Assembly (NCBI RefSeq): GCF_003315235.1 | Contig: NZ_QNRU01000002.1 | Location: 62,001 to 126,000 of the forward strand | Reading direction: 5' to 3' | DNA from: Neisseria gonorrhoeae | Lineage (GTDB): Bacteria; Pseudomonadota; Gammaproteobacteria; Burkholderiales; Neisseriaceae | Length of the DNA: 64,000 bases | Notes under the pieces: model-generated | The model's database searches: none | Told to the model about the DNA's origin: nothing | The model's input: the letters and a program-made list of their open reading frames with translations, nothing else | Translations under genes and position numbers: made by a program | Part shown: positions 48,097 through 61,080 of the stretch, piece after piece | Numbering within the stretch: the stretch's first letter is position 1 | Layout: each line of letters opens with the position of its first letter

Positions 48097-48894
48097 ATGC
48101 TGAAACAACGGGTAATAACCGCTATGTGGCTGCTGCCGCTGATGCTGGGCATGCTGTTTTACGCGCCGCAATGGCTGTGGGCTGCATTTTGCGGGCTGAT
48201 TGCCCTGACCGCCTTGTGGGAGTATGCCCGTATGGCCGGTTTGTGCAAAACCGAAACCAACCATTACCTCGCCGCAACCTTGGTTTTCGGCGTAGTTGCC
48301 TATGCGGGCGGCTGGATGCTGCCTAATTTGGTTTGGTATGTTGTTTTGGCATTTTGGCTCGCCGTTATGCCTTTGTGGTTGAGATTCAAATGGAGGCTCA
48401 ACGGCGGTTGGCAGGTTTATGCCGTCGGCTGGCTTTTGCTCATGCCGTTTTGGTTCGCGCTCGTATCCCTGCGCCCGCATCCCGATGATGCCCTGCCGCT
48501 GCTCGCCGTGATGGGTTTGGTCTGGGTTGCCGACGTTTGCGCGTATTTCAGCGGCAAGGCGCTCGGCAAACACAAAATCGCACCGGCAATCAGCCCCGGC
48601 AAGAGCTGGGAAGGCGCAATCGGCGGTGCGGTTTGCGTGGCAGTGTACATGACTGCCGTACGAAGTGCCGGCTGGCTGGCATTCGATACAGGCTGGTTCG
48701 ATACCGTGTTAATCGGTTTGGTGTTGACCGTTGTCAGCGTATGCGGCGACCTGTTGGAAAGCTGGCTCAAGCGCGCGGCAGGCATCAAAGACAGCAGCAA
48801 CCTGCTGCCCGGACACGGCGGCGTGTTCGACCGTACCGACAGCCTGATTGCCGTTATCAGCGTCTATGCGGCGATAATGTCGGTTTTAAATTGA
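48097..48894 (+). CDS. cdsA: Phosphatidate cytidylyltransferase
   Basis: CdsA makes CDP-diacylglycerol for all membrane phospholipids. The 265-residue product has about eight helices and ends with the CdsA signature [11 protein letters not shown] followed by [20 protein letters not shown] within the uppS end serves as ribosome-binding site. Confidence 0.96.
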   Translation: MLKQRVITAMWLLPLMLGMLFYAPQWLWAAFCGLIALTALWEYARMAGLCKTETNHYLAATLVFGVVAYAGGWMLPNLVWYVVLAFWLAVMPLWLRFKWRLNGGWQVYAVGWLLLMPFWFALVSLRPHPDDALPLLAVMGLVWVADVCAYFSGKALGKHKIAPAISPGKSWEGAIGGAVCVAVYMTAVRSAGWLAFDTGWFDTVLIGLVLTVVSVCGDLLESWLKRAAGIKDSSNLLPGHGGVFDRTDSLIAVISVYAAIMSVLN

Positions 48895-48898
48895 TTCT

Positions 48899-48927
48899 AT
48901 GCCGTCTGAAAACGCTTCAGACGGCAT
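48899..48927. terminator. DUS-pair hairpin between cdsA and dxr
   Basis: An uptake sequence at 48899-48910 and its inverse at 48916-48927 sit inside the operon. There is no T run, so it may only attenuate. Confidence 0.5.
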
Positions 48928-48949
48928 CCGGTATAAAGTTATCCTCATT

Positions 48950-50134
48950 ATGACACCACAAGTCCTGACCATATTAGGCAGTACCGGCAGCATAGGCGAA
49001 AGCACGCTGGACGTTGTCTCCCGCCATCCCGAAAAATTCCGCGTATTCGCGCTGGCAGGGCATAAGCAGGTCGAGAAACTGGCGGCTCAATGTCAAACGT
49101 TCCGCCCCGAATATGCCGTCGTTGCCGATGCCGAACACGCCGCCCGGCTTGAAGCCCTGTTGAAACGCGACGGCACGGCGACTCAGGTTTTACACGGCGC
49201 GCAGGCATTGGTTGCCGTTGCGTCTGCCGACGAAGTCAGCGGCGTCATGTGCGCCATCGTCGGGGCGGCGGGGCTGCCTTCCGCGCTCGCAGCGGCGCAA
49301 AAAGGCAAAACCATTTATCTGGCAAACAAAGAAACGCTGGTGGTTTCCGGCGCGTTGTTTATGGAAACCGCCCGCGCAAACGGCGCGGCAGTGTTGCCCG
49401 TCGACAGCGAACACAACGCCATTTTCCAAGTTTTGCCGCGCGATTACACAGACCGTCTGAACGAACACGGCATCGATTCGATTATCCTGACCGCTTCCGG
49501 CGGCCCGTTTTTAACAACCGATTTAAGCACGTTCGACAGCATTACGCCCGAGCAGGCGGTCAAACACCCCAATTGGCGTATGGGGCGCAAAATCTCCGTC
49601 GATTCAGCCACTATGGCAAACAAGGGCTTGGAACTGATTGAAGCGCATTGGCTGTTCAACTGTCCGCCCGACAAACTCGAAGTCGTCATCCATCCCCAAT
49701 CCGTGATACACAGTATGGTGCGCTACCGCGACGGCTCCGTGCTGGCGCAACTGGGCAATCCCGATATGCGAACGCCCATCGCCTATTGTTTGGGCTTGCC
49801 CGAGCGCATCGATTCGGGTGTCGGCAAACTCGATTTCGGCGCATTGTCCGCGCTGACCTTCCAAAAGCCCGACTTCGGCCGCTTCCCCTGCCTGAAGTTC
49901 GCCTATGAAACCATAAACGCAGGCGGAGCCGCGCCCTGCGTATTGAACGCCGCCAACGAAACCGCCGTCGCCGCCTTTTTGGACGGACAGATTAAGTTTA
50001 CCGACATTGCCAAAACCGTCGCCCACTGTCTTGCACAAGACTTTTCAAACGGCATGGGCGATATAGAAGGACTGTTGGCGCAAGATGCCCGGACACGCGC
50101 ACAAGCGCGGGCATTTATCGGCACACTGCGCTGA
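48950..50134 (+). CDS. dxr: 1-deoxy-D-xylulose-5-phosphate reductoisomerase
   Basis: Dxr (IspC) forms MEP in the non-mevalonate isoprenoid pathway, which supplies UppS. The 394-residue product begins with the NADPH motif [14 protein letters not shown] and has [10 protein letters not shown] and A-S-G-G-P-F in the catalytic domain. The start M-T-P-Q-V-L-T-I avoids the uptake-sequence hairpin just upstream. Confidence 0.96.
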   Translation: MTPQVLTILGSTGSIGESTLDVVSRHPEKFRVFALAGHKQVEKLAAQCQTFRPEYAVVADAEHAARLEALLKRDGTATQVLHGAQALVAVASADEVSGVMCAIVGAAGLPSALAAAQKGKTIYLANKETLVVSGALFMETARANGAAVLPVDSEHNAIFQVLPRDYTDRLNEHGIDSIILTASGGPFLTTDLSTFDSITPEQAVKHPNWRMGRKISVDSATMANKGLELIEAHWLFNCPPDKLEVVIHPQSVIHSMVRYRDGSVLAQLGNPDMRTPIAYCLGLPERIDSGVGKLDFGALSALTFQKPDFGRFPCLKFAYETINAGGAAPCVLNAANETAVAAFLDGQIKFTDIAKTVAHCLAQDFSNGMGDIEGLLAQDARTRAQARAFIGTLR

Positions 50135-50168
50135 TACCGTCCGAACACCGTTATCAAAGGAAAACCAT

Positions 50169-51509
50169 TTGCAAACCCTTCTAGCTTTTATCTTCGCCAT
50201 CCTGATTTTGGTCAGCCTGCACGAATTCGGACACTACATCGTCGCCAGGTTGTGCGGCGTCAAGGTTGTGCGTTTTTCCGTCGGCTTCGGCAAACCGTTT
50301 TTCACCCGAAAGCGCGGCGACACCGAATGGTGCCTCGCCCCGATTCCGTTGGGCGGCTACGTCAAAATGGTCGATACGCGCGAAGGCGAAGTATCAGAAG
50401 CCGATTTACCCTACGCTTTTGACAAACAACACCCCGCCAAGCGCATCGCCATCGTCGCCGCCGGTCCGCTGACCAACCTCGCACTGGCGGTTTTGCTGTA
50501 CGGACTGAGCTTTTCCTTCGGCGTAACCGAACTGCGGCCCTATGTCGGCACAGTCGAACCCGACACCATTGCCGCCCGCACCGGCTTCCAAAGCGGCGAC
50601 AAAATACAATCCGTCAACGGCGTTTCCGTCCAAGACTGGAGCAGCGCGCAAACCGAAATCGTCCTCAACCTCGAAGCCGGCAAAGTCGCCGTCGGCGTTC
50701 AGACGGCATCGGGCGCGCAAACCGTCCGCACCATCGATGCCGCAGGCACGCCGGAAGCCGGTAAAATCGCAAAAAACCAAGGCTACATCGGACTGATGCC
50801 CTTTAAAATCACAACCGTTGCCGGCGGCGTGGAAAAAGGCAGCCCCGCCGAAAAAGCAGGCCTGAAACCGGGCGACAGGCTGACTGCCGCCGACGGCAAA
50901 CCCATCGCCTCATGGCAGGAATGGGCAAACCTGACCCGCCAAAGCCCGGGCAAAAAAATCACCCTGACCTACGAACGCGCCGGACAAACCCATACCGCCG
51001 ACATCCGCCCCGATACTGTCGAACAGCCCGACCACACCCTGATCGGGCGCGTCGGCCTCCGTCCGCAGCCGGACAGGGCGTGGGACGCGCAAATCCGCCG
51101 CAGCTACCGTCCGTCTGTTGTCCGCGCATTCGGCATGGGCTGGGAAAAAACCGTTTCCCACTCGTGGACAACCCTCAAATTTTTCGGCAAACTAATCAGC
51201 GGCAACGCCTCTGTCAGCCATATTTCCGGGCCGCTGACCATTGCCGACATTGCCGGACAGTCCGCCGAACTCGGCTTGCAAAGTTATTTGGAATTTTTAG
51301 CGTTGGTCAGCATCAGCCTCGGCGTGCTGAACCTGCTGCCCGTCCCCGTTTTGGACGGCGGGCACCTCGTGTTTTATACTGTCGAATGGATACGCGGCAA
51401 ACCTTTGGGCGAACGTGTCCAAAACATCGGTTTGCGCTTCGGGCTCGCCCTGATGATGCTGATGATGGCGGCCGCCTTCTTCAACGACGTTACCCGGCTG
51501 ATCGGTTAG
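50169..51509 (+). CDS. rseP: Site-2 zinc protease RseP
   Basis: RseP cleaves transmembrane segments (e.g. anti-sigma factors, signal-peptide remnants). The 446-residue product has H18-E19-F-G-H22 in the first helix, two PDZ regions (the second near [13 protein letters not shown]), and the L-D-G-G-H motif near the C-terminus. The start is TTG at 50169, with AAAGGAAA seven bases upstream; there is no suitable ATG at this point, and the reading frame extending further left overlaps dxr. The TTG may limit translation. Confidence 0.93.
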   Translation: MQTLLAFIFAILILVSLHEFGHYIVARLCGVKVVRFSVGFGKPFFTRKRGDTEWCLAPIPLGGYVKMVDTREGEVSEADLPYAFDKQHPAKRIAIVAAGPLTNLALAVLLYGLSFSFGVTELRPYVGTVEPDTIAARTGFQSGDKIQSVNGVSVQDWSSAQTEIVLNLEAGKVAVGVQTASGAQTVRTIDAAGTPEAGKIAKNQGYIGLMPFKITTVAGGVEKGSPAEKAGLKPGDRLTAADGKPIASWQEWANLTRQSPGKKITLTYERAGQTHTADIRPDTVEQPDHTLIGRVGLRPQPDRAWDAQIRRSYRPSVVRAFGMGWEKTVSHSWTTLKFFGKLISGNASVSHISGPLTIADIAGQSAELGLQSYLEFLALVSISLGVLNLLPVPVLDGGHLVFYTVEWIRGKPLGERVQNIGLRFGLALMMLMMAAAFFNDVTRLIG

Positions 51510-51565
51510 ATTTTACGTTTCGGAATGCAGTCTGAAACCGCATTCCGCACCACAAGGAACTTACG

Positions 51566-54510
<2,945 letters not shown>

Positions 54511-54542
54511 CCCTTTCAGACGGCATACCAAACAGGAAAACC

Positions 54543-55586
54543 ATGATTCCGGCCACCTGCACCCTGTCCCAAATCACCGCGCGGCTCGGCGGCGAATGGC
54601 GCGGCGAGGACATTTCCGTTACCGCCGTGCGCCCGCTCGCAGACGCGCAGGCGGAACACATCAGCTTCCTCGCCAATCCGAAATACAAAGCCGAAGTCCA
54701 CGACAGCAGCGCGGGCGCGATCATCGTTTCCGCCAAAGCAGCAGACGGATTTGAAGGGCGCAACCTGATTGTCGCCGACGATCCCTATCTCTATTTCGCC
54801 AAAGTCGCGCGCCTGTTTTCACCCGTCGTCAAAGCGCGCGGCGGCATCCATCCGACCGCCGTCGTCGAACCGGGCGCGACCGTTCCCGCAAGCTGTGAAA
54901 TCGGCGCGAACGCCTACATCGGCGCGAACACCGTGCTCGGCGAAGGCTGCCGCATCTTGGCAAACGCCGTCGTCCAACACGATTGCAAACTGGGCGACGA
55001 AGTCGTCCTGCATCCCAACGCCGTCGTTTATTACGGCTGCACACTCGGCAGACACGTCGAAATCCACAGCGGCGCGGTCATCGGCGCGGACGGTTTCGGA
55101 CTCGCCTTCGCCGGCGATTCGTGGTTCAAAATCCCGCAAACCGGCGCGGTAACGCTGGGCGACGACGTAGAAATCGGCTCGAACACCAACATCGACCGCG
55201 GCGCGATGAGCGACACCACCGTCGGCAACGGCACCAAAATCGACAACCAAGTCCAAATCGGACACAACTGCAAAATCGGTTCGCACACCGTCATCGCCGC
55301 CAAAACGGGCATCTCAGGCAGCGTAACCATAGGCAGCTACTGCATCATCGGCGGCGGAGTCGGCACGGTCGGACACATCGAAATCGCCGACAAAACCACC
55401 ATCGGCGGCGGCACGTCCGTTACCCACAGCATTACCGAAAGCGGCAAACACATCGCCGGCATCTTCCCGATGTCCACCCATAAAGAATGGGCGCGCAACG
55501 CCGTTTACATCCACCGCTTAAGCGAAATGAACAAACGCCTCAAAACGCTGGAACAGCAGCTTTCAGACAGCAAAGACACGCAATAA
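54543..55586 (+). CDS. lpxD: UDP-3-O-acylglucosamine N-acyltransferase
   Basis: LpxD adds the N-linked hydroxyacyl chain in lipid A synthesis. The 347-residue product has a uridine-binding N-domain (I-S-F-L-A-N-P-K-Y), then a left-handed beta-helix of hexapeptide repeats, and a C-terminal helix. The histidine region G-H-N-C-K-I-G-S-H is consistent with the catalytic site. AGGAAA precedes the ATG. Confidence 0.96.
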   Translation: MIPATCTLSQITARLGGEWRGEDISVTAVRPLADAQAEHISFLANPKYKAEVHDSSAGAIIVSAKAADGFEGRNLIVADDPYLYFAKVARLFSPVVKARGGIHPTAVVEPGATVPASCEIGANAYIGANTVLGEGCRILANAVVQHDCKLGDEVVLHPNAVVYYGCTLGRHVEIHSGAVIGADGFGLAFAGDSWFKIPQTGAVTLGDDVEIGSNTNIDRGAMSDTTVGNGTKIDNQVQIGHNCKIGSHTVIAAKTGISGSVTIGSYCIIGGGVGTVGHIEIADKTTIGGGTSVTHSITESGKHIAGIFPMSTHKEWARNAVYIHRLSEMNKRLKTLEQQLSDSKDTQ

Positions 55587-55621
55587 ATCCAAACCGACTT
55601 TATTCAAGGAATACGACAGAC

Positions 55622-56071
55622 ATGGACGTACAACTCCCCATCGAAGCCAAAGACATCCAAAAACTCATCCCCCACCGCTACCCGTTTCTCCAGCTCGACC
55701 GCATTACCGCCTTCGAGCCGATGAAAACCCTGACCGCCATCAAAAACGTAACCATAAACGAACCCCAATTCCAAGGCCATTTCCCCGACCTGCCCGTTAT
55801 GCCCGGCGTACTCATCATCGAAGCGATGGCGCAGGCGTGCGGCACGTTGGCGATTTTGAGCGAAGGCGGGCGCAAGGAAAACGAATTTTTCTTCTTCGCC
55901 GGCATAGACGAAGCCCGTTTCAAACGCCAAGTCATCCCCGGCGACCAACTCGTCTTTGAAGTCGAACTCCTGACCAGCCGGCGCGGCATCGGCAAATTCA
56001 ACGCCGTTGCCAAAGTGGACGGACAAGTCGCCGTCGAAGCCGTGATTATGTGCGCCAAACGCGTGGTTTGA
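55622..56071 (+). CDS. fabZ: 3-hydroxyacyl-ACP dehydratase
   Basis: FabZ dehydrates hydroxyacyl-ACP in fatty-acid elongation and competes with LpxA/LpxD for the same substrate. The 149-residue hot-dog fold has catalytic His18 in I-P-H-R-Y-P-F-L and the Glu in L-I-I-E-A-M-A-Q. It lies 35 bases after lpxD. Normally lpxA follows directly; here a foreign gene intervenes. Confidence 0.97.
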   Translation: MDVQLPIEAKDIQKLIPHRYPFLQLDRITAFEPMKTLTAIKNVTINEPQFQGHFPDLPVMPGVLIIEAMAQACGTLAILSEGGRKENEFFFFAGIDEARFKRQVIPGDQLVFEVELLTSRRGIGKFNAVAKVDGQVAVEAVIMCAKRVV

Positions 56072-56080
56072 GCGTTCGGA

Positions 56081-56113
56081 AAAAGGTCGTCTGAAAGTTT
56101 CAGACGACCTAAA
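56081..56113. terminator. AG-mucDUS hairpin
   Basis: AGGTCGTCTGAA (56084-56095) and its inverse (56099-56110) form a hairpin. This is the uptake-sequence dialect I associate with N. mucosa-type species, unlike all other pairs in this window. Confidence 0.75.
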
Positions 56114-56124
56114 TAAAAAGAAAA

Positions 56125-56199
56125 CCCACCGGTTTAGGTTTATTCAAACCCAGGGACACGGTGGGGATTAGTTTTATCTAACTATATCAAATATAGTTT
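56125..56199 (+). ncRNA. Candidate structured RNA upstream of Abi gene
   Basis: CCCACCG at 56125-56131 pairs with CGGTGGG at 56159-56165. Inside, GGTTT (137-141) pairs with AAACC (146-150). A second AT hairpin follows: AACTATAT...ATATAGTT at 56180-56198 with a CAA/A loop. The nested fold directly before an Abi_2-type gene resembles the abiF RNA arrangement I recall from comparative RNA studies. No separate promoter is evident, so it may be part of a leader. Confidence 0.4.
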
Positions 56200-56236
56200 G
56201 AAACGTCAATTTAAAAATAAAGAATCAAGGGTTAGC

Positions 56237-56965
56237 GTGAATTATAAGGAATGCTGTAGTATTTTTTCTGATTTCAGAATGGAACGGTATAAAAATGCCG
56301 TTAGGAAAGACAAAGCAGCTGAATTGTATTTATTGAATTTATCTTTATCAAGAGAACTTTTTCATGTTGTTTCTATATTTGAGATCGTTTTAAGAAACAA
56401 AATTGATATTTGCTTTCGGCAGGAGTTTAAAGACAGAAACCGGTTATATGATAGCATACAACCACAAACGAATCCTGCATTGAAATATCAAGGTTGCTTT
56501 TTAAGAAATGGTACGAAAGAATCTGCTGAATTAATCAAGGTTGCATTATCTAAAATACAAAATAATAGCGGAGGAAAGTTTGACCACAACCAATTGGTTG
56601 CAGGACTAGGATTCGGTTTTTGGCGGTATCTGTTTGCGGGAGGGAAAGATGCTCAATTTGATGCTGCAGGAAAAGTATTGATGAAAGTTTTTCCAAAAAA
56701 GCCCAAATCTACACCAAGTGTGCAATATAACCAAAAATGGATTTTTCGAGAACTTTCCAATATTAACAATTTCCGTAATCGTTTGGCACATCACGAACCG
56801 ATTTGTTTTAGTTTTAAAGGTGCAATAAAAGATACCGGCTACGCTAGAAATATTTACCAATCTATTTTTGAACTGCTTAATTACATGGATGTAGATACTG
56901 CTTCAGTATTTAGCCATTTTAGCGATCAAGTGATTGCGGTCTGCGATGAAATCGACAAACTGTGA
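56237..56965 (+). CDS. Abi_2-like HEPN-family protein
   Basis: The 242-residue soluble, helical product resembles AbiD/AbiF (Abi_2) abortive-infection proteins. The key feature is N-N-F-R-N-R-L-A-H-H, with R180-N-R-L-A-H185 giving the R-X4-H motif of HEPN ribonucleases. A second conserved-looking N-terminal segment is E-I-V-L-R-N-K-I-D. I prefer the GTG at 56237 (AAGGG five bases upstream); a TTG at 56198 lies within a hairpin. The gene is very AT-rich beside GC-rich fabZ and lpxA, a sign of transfer. It probably acts as a toxin or phage-defence RNase; activity is inferred. Confidence 0.75.
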   Translation: MNYKECCSIFSDFRMERYKNAVRKDKAAELYLLNLSLSRELFHVVSIFEIVLRNKIDICFRQEFKDRNRLYDSIQPQTNPALKYQGCFLRNGTKESAELIKVALSKIQNNSGGKFDHNQLVAGLGFGFWRYLFAGGKDAQFDAAGKVLMKVFPKKPKSTPSVQYNQKWIFRELSNINNFRNRLAHHEPICFSFKGAIKDTGYARNIYQSIFELLNYMDVDTASVFSHFSDQVIAVCDEIDKL

Positions 56966-57007
56966 TTTTCTATTATTTGTCTTAACAAGCAGCGGAGTAT
57001 TCAAAAC

Positions 57008-57784
57008 ATGACCCTCATCCACCCGACCGCCGTCATCGACCCCAAAGCCGAACTCGACTCCGGCGTCAAAGTCGGCGCGTACACCGTCATCGGCCCCAAC
57101 GTCCAAATCGGTGCGAATACAGAAATCGGTCCGCACGCCGTCATCAACGGCCACACCACCATCGGCGAAAACAACCGCATTTTCCAATTTGCCAGCCTCG
57201 GCGAAATTCCGCAGGACAAAAAATACCGCGACGAGCCGACCAAGCTGATTATCGGCAACGGCAACACCATCCGCGAATTCACCACCTTTAATTTAGGCAC
57301 GGTAACCGGCATCGGCGAAACCCGTATCGGCGACGACAACTGGATTATGGCGTACTGCCACCTCGCGCACGACTGCGTGGTCGGCAACCACACCATTTTC
57401 GCCAACAACGCCTCGCTTGCCGGACACGTTACCGTCGGCGACTACGTCGTTTTGGGCGGCTACACGCTGGTCTTCCAATTCTGCCGCATCGGCGACTACG
57501 CCATGACCGCCTTCGCCGCAGGCGTACACAAAGACGTGCCGCCCTACTTTATGGCATCGGGCTACCGCGCCGAACCGGCCGGCCTAAACAGCGAAGGTAT
57601 GCGCCGCAACGGTTTTACCGCAGAACAGATTTCCGCCGTCAAAGACGTATACAAAACCCTCTACCATCGCGGCATTCCGTTTGAAGAAGCCAAGGCGGAC
57701 ATTCTCCGCCGCGCCGAAACCCAAGCCGAGCTTGCCGTATTTCAAGACTTCTTCGCACAATCGACGCGCGGCATCATCCGCTGA
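57008..57784 (+). CDS. lpxA: UDP-GlcNAc O-acyltransferase
   Basis: LpxA starts lipid A synthesis by adding a hydroxyacyl chain to UDP-GlcNAc. The 258-residue product is a hexapeptide beta-helix starting L-I-H-P-T-A-V-I-D, with the catalytic His region [10 protein letters not shown] and a C-terminal helical domain. It begins 42 bases after the Abi gene, so its transcription must pass through the insertion or start within it. Confidence 0.97.
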   Translation: MTLIHPTAVIDPKAELDSGVKVGAYTVIGPNVQIGANTEIGPHAVINGHTTIGENNRIFQFASLGEIPQDKKYRDEPTKLIIGNGNTIREFTTFNLGTVTGIGETRIGDDNWIMAYCHLAHDCVVGNHTIFANNASLAGHVTVGDYVVLGGYTLVFQFCRIGDYAMTAFAAGVHKDVPPYFMASGYRAEPAGLNSEGMRRNGFTAEQISAVKDVYKTLYHRGIPFEEAKADILRRAETQAELAVFQDFFAQSTRGIIR

Positions 57785-57796
57785 CCGCACCCTTTC

Positions 57797-57836
57797 AATG
57801 CCGTCTGAAACCCCGAAAGCGTTTCAGACGGCATCG
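57797..57836. terminator. DUS-pair hairpin after lpxA
   Basis: An uptake sequence at 57798-57809 pairs with its inverse at 57823-57834. Confidence 0.75.
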
Positions 57837-57880
57837 GTTTTTTTTAAAGCGGTATGTTGTTTGATCGATGCATCATTTTG

Positions 57881-57987
57881 TATAGTGGTTTAAATTTAAA
57901 TCAGGACAAGGCGACGAAGCCGCAGACAGTACAAGAAGTACGGCAAGGCGAGGCAACGCCGTACCGGTTTAAATTTAAACCACTATA
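57881..57987. repeat. Correia element (107 bp), TATAGTGGTTTAAA variant
   Basis: Termini read TATAGTGGTTTAAATTTAAA and its inverse. The element lies between lpxA and the second symporter gene. The remaining 57988-58246 has a 69-codon minus-strand frame without ribosome-binding site, and otherwise nothing clear. Confidence 0.93.
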
Positions 57988-58246
57988 GATTTCAAAAGTA
58001 TGGCAGTCGGCAGCATTGATGATTTCTGCCGCCCGCCACATCCCCATTCGGACATTTCATTGTGACCTCCGCCTCTGCTTTTAAATAATTGCAAACAATT
58101 TCCGCAGCTTGAACCGGCCTGTCTTCGGTGAAAAAACCAAAAGTATTTTTCAAAAGAACATATTGTCTTATTGAATATTCTGTGCTGAAATTACCGGACA
58201 CTACAAAAGTGGTGTTTTAAAAATAAAACAGACAAAGGAGAAAGCC

Positions 58247-59638
58247 ATGCAAGTATTTTTAGACAATCTCAAAGCCTTTTTCGAAACCGTCAGCAGCTGG
58301 GTTTGGGGATCTGTTATGTTGATGCTGCTGGTCGGCACCGGCATTGTGCTGACCGTTATGCTGAAAGGCTTGCAGTTCACTATGTTGGGCTATGCGCTGA
58401 AACAGGCGTTTGTGCCGTCAAAGAAGTATGAAGGCGGCGCAGGCCACGAAGGCGATATTTCCCATTTTGCGGCGTTGATGACCGCGCTGTCCGCCACCAT
58501 CGGTACGGGTAACATCGCCGGCGTGGCGACTGCAGTGGTAACCGGCGGCCCGGGCGCGGTATTTTGGATGTGGATGACCGCTATTTTCGGCATGGCCACC
58601 AAATACGGCGAAGGCGTGTTGGCGGTGAAATACCGCGTCAACAATTCCAAAGGCGAAATGTCCGGCGGCCCGATGTATTACATCGAAAAAGGCTTGGGCA
58701 AAAACTGGAAATGGATGGCCGTTGCATTTGCGCTGTTCGGCACATTCGCTTCCTTCGGTATCGGCAGCTCGGTGCAGTCCAACTCGGTTGCACAGGCTGT
58801 GCAAACCAGCTTCGGTATCGAACCTGCCTATACCGGCATTACGTTGACCGTTCTGACTGCCGTTGTCGTTTTAGGTGGTATTAAAGGCATCGCCAAAGCC
58901 GCTTCTTTCATCGTGCCTGCTATGGCGGTGTTTTATGTGTTGGGCGGTCTTTCCATTATCGTCATTAATTCCGATGCACTGATGCCTGCCGTCAAGCTGA
59001 TTTTCTCCGATGCGTTCAGCGCGCAGGCCGTAGCAGGCGGCGCTATCGGTACGGTCATCCGCTACGGCGTGGCGCGCGGCGTGTTCTCCAATGAGGCGGG
59101 TATGGGTTCTGCGCCTATTGCCGCCGCAGCCGCGAAAACCGACCACCCCGTTCGTCAGGCTTTGGTTTCCATGACCGGTACTTTTTTGGACACCATTGTT
59201 GTCTGCTCGATTACCGGTATCGTGTTGGTCATGGGTCTGCTCGGCGCAGGCGGCGAGTTTGTGAAACCTGAATTGAGCGGCGCGGCGCTGACAACCGTCA
59301 CTTTCCAAAAAATGCTGCCCGGCATCGGCGGCTGGATTGTGACCATCGGCCTGATTTTCTTTGCCTACTCAACCATTCTCGGCTGGTGTTATTACGGCGA
59401 GAAATGCGCGGTTTACGTCTTCGGCGAGAAGTTTGCCGCTTTGTACCGCGTCGGTTATGTTTCTTCCGTCATGCCGGGTACCGTGTTGAGCCTTGATTTG
59501 GTATGGCTGGCTTCGGATACATTCAACGGCTTGATGGCATTGCCCAACCTGACTGCGCTTTTGTTGATGGCGAAAGTCATCGTCAATGAAACACGCGACT
59601 TCAAACAAAAAATCACAAACGGCGAATTGCCGCATTAA
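58247..59638 (+). CDS. AGCS-family sodium:alanine symporter (copy 2)
   Basis: The 463-residue product has about eleven helices and the AGCS motifs G-T-G-N-I-A-G-V-A-T-A-V-V-T-G-G-P-G-A and S-N-E-A-G-M-G-S-A-P. It is a paralogue of the protein at 36308. AAAGGAGAAAGCC gives a strong ribosome-binding site. It is followed by dadA, which oxidises D-amino acids such as D-alanine, supporting alanine as substrate. A weak uptake-type hairpin lies between the two genes. Confidence 0.93.
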   Translation: MQVFLDNLKAFFETVSSWVWGSVMLMLLVGTGIVLTVMLKGLQFTMLGYALKQAFVPSKKYEGGAGHEGDISHFAALMTALSATIGTGNIAGVATAVVTGGPGAVFWMWMTAIFGMATKYGEGVLAVKYRVNNSKGEMSGGPMYYIEKGLGKNWKWMAVAFALFGTFASFGIGSSVQSNSVAQAVQTSFGIEPAYTGITLTVLTAVVVLGGIKGIAKAASFIVPAMAVFYVLGGLSIIVINSDALMPAVKLIFSDAFSAQAVAGGAIGTVIRYGVARGVFSNEAGMGSAPIAAAAAKTDHPVRQALVSMTGTFLDTIVVCSITGIVLVMGLLGAGGEFVKPELSGAALTTVTFQKMLPGIGGWIVTIGLIFFAYSTILGWCYYGEKCAVYVFGEKFAALYRVGYVSSVMPGTVLSLDLVWLASDTFNGLMALPNLTALLLMAKVIVNETRDFKQKITNGELPH

Positions 59639-59646
59639 TATCCGAG

Positions 59647-59675
59647 ACCGTCTGAATCCGAATATTCAGACGGCA
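59647..59675. terminator. Degenerate DUS hairpin
   Basis: ACCGTCTGAA and its inverse TTCAGACGGC form a short stem between the symporter gene and dadA. Confidence 0.45.
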
Positions 59676-59716
59676 CGGCATATTAAGCCTGTTTTGAAAA
59701 AGCCGGAGGGGGAAAC

Positions 59717-60976
59717 ATGAAAGTGCTTGTTTTAGGTGCGGGTGTTGCCGGCGTATCCTCCGTGTGGTATCTGGCAGAGGCCGGACATGAAGTAACGGTC
59801 ATCGACCGCACCGAGGGTGTGGCGATGGAAACCAGTTTTGCCAATGCAGGCCAGCTTTCTTACGGCTATACCACGCCTTGGGCTGCACCCGGTATTCCGA
59901 CCAAAGCACTGAAACGGCTGTTTAAAAGCCATCCGCCTTTACTGTTCCGCCCTGACGGCGGCCTGTATCAAATCGAATGGCTGTGGCGGATGCTGCAAAA
60001 CTGCACGGCAACGCGCTATCAAATCAATAAAGAGCGCATGGTCAGGATTTCCGAATACAGCCGTGAAATGTTCCGCCGTTTTGAAGCGCAAACCGACATG
60101 AATTTTGAGGGACGCAAAAAAGGGACGTTGCAGATTTTCCGCCAAACCGAAGAAGTCGAAGCGGCAAAACAAGACATTGCCGTTTTGGAACGCTACGGCG
60201 TGCCGTACCGCCGTCTGAAGCCCGAAGAATGCGCAGAATTCGAGCCTGCGCTGGCACGCGTTACCGCCAAAATTGTCGGCGGTCTGCACCTGCCTGCGGA
60301 TGCGACCGGCGACTGCCGCCTCTTCACCGAAAACCTGTACAAATTGTGTCAAGAGAAGGGCGTACGGTTCTACTTCAACCAAACCATCAGCCGCATCGAC
60401 CACAACGGGCTGCGCATCAAAGCCGTTGAAACCGAAACAGGGCGGTTTGAAACAGATGCCGTTGTCTGCGCGCTCGGCTGCTTCAGCAGGACTGTGTTGG
60501 CGCAGTTGGATCTCAATCTGCCCATTTATCCCGTCAAAGGCTATTCCTTGACCCTGCCGGTCACAAATTCCGACGGCGCACCGGTGTCCACTGTTTTAGA
60601 TGAAAGCTACAAAGTCGCCATCACGCGTTTTGACAACAGAATCCGCGTCGGCGGAATGGCGGAATTGTCCGGCTACGAAACCAAACTGCCCGAAAAACGC
60701 CGCGAAACCTTGGCTTTGGTCGTCAACGACTTGTTCCCGGAAGGCGGCGATTTGAGCCAAGCATTGTCCTGGAGCGGCCTCAGGCCGATGACGCCCGACA
60801 GTACGCCGTTAATCGGGCGCACCCGCTTTGAAAACCTGTTTCTGAATACCGGGCACGGTACTTTGGGCTGGACCATGTCGCCGGGTTCGGCAAAATTGAC
60901 CGCCGATATCGTGAGCGGCAAAGACACCGAAATCCGCAGCGACGATTTGAGCCTGTCGCGCTATCAAAAACTGTAA
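59717..60976 (+). CDS. dadA: D-amino acid dehydrogenase small subunit
   Basis: DadA is a membrane-associated flavoprotein that oxidises D-amino acids, mainly D-alanine, to keto acids. The 419-residue product begins with the FAD motif [11 protein letters not shown] and ends with the DAO-family [22 protein letters not shown] precedes the ATG. Its position after an alanine symporter suggests a shared role in alanine catabolism. Confidence 0.94.
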   Translation: MKVLVLGAGVAGVSSVWYLAEAGHEVTVIDRTEGVAMETSFANAGQLSYGYTTPWAAPGIPTKALKRLFKSHPPLLFRPDGGLYQIEWLWRMLQNCTATRYQINKERMVRISEYSREMFRRFEAQTDMNFEGRKKGTLQIFRQTEEVEAAKQDIAVLERYGVPYRRLKPEECAEFEPALARVTAKIVGGLHLPADATGDCRLFTENLYKLCQEKGVRFYFNQTISRIDHNGLRIKAVETETGRFETDAVVCALGCFSRTVLAQLDLNLPIYPVKGYSLTLPVTNSDGAPVSTVLDESYKVAITRFDNRIRVGGMAELSGYETKLPEKRRETLALVVNDLFPEGGDLSQALSWSGLRPMTPDSTPLIGRTRFENLFLNTGHGTLGWTMSPGSAKLTADIVSGKDTEIRSDDLSLSRYQKL

Positions 60977-60994
60977 AGGCAATATTTAAATTTA

Positions 60995-61031
60995 AGGCCG
61001 TCTGAAACCCCGAAAGCGTTTCAGACGGCAT
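60995..61031. terminator. Mixed AG/ATG DUS hairpin after dadA
   Basis: AGGCCGTCTGAA at 60995-61006 faces an ATG-type inverse at 61020-61031, so the outer bases do not pair perfectly. Confidence 0.65.
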
Positions 61032-61080
61032 TTGCGCTATAATTCAAACCATCAAATCATCTTATTTCTCAGGGCTTCAT

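Noticed and set aside
57992-58201. 69-codon minus-strand frame
   Set aside because: It starts with GTG, has no ribosome-binding site and lies beside a Correia element. Parts look peptide-like, so it may be a relic, but I cannot support a gene.
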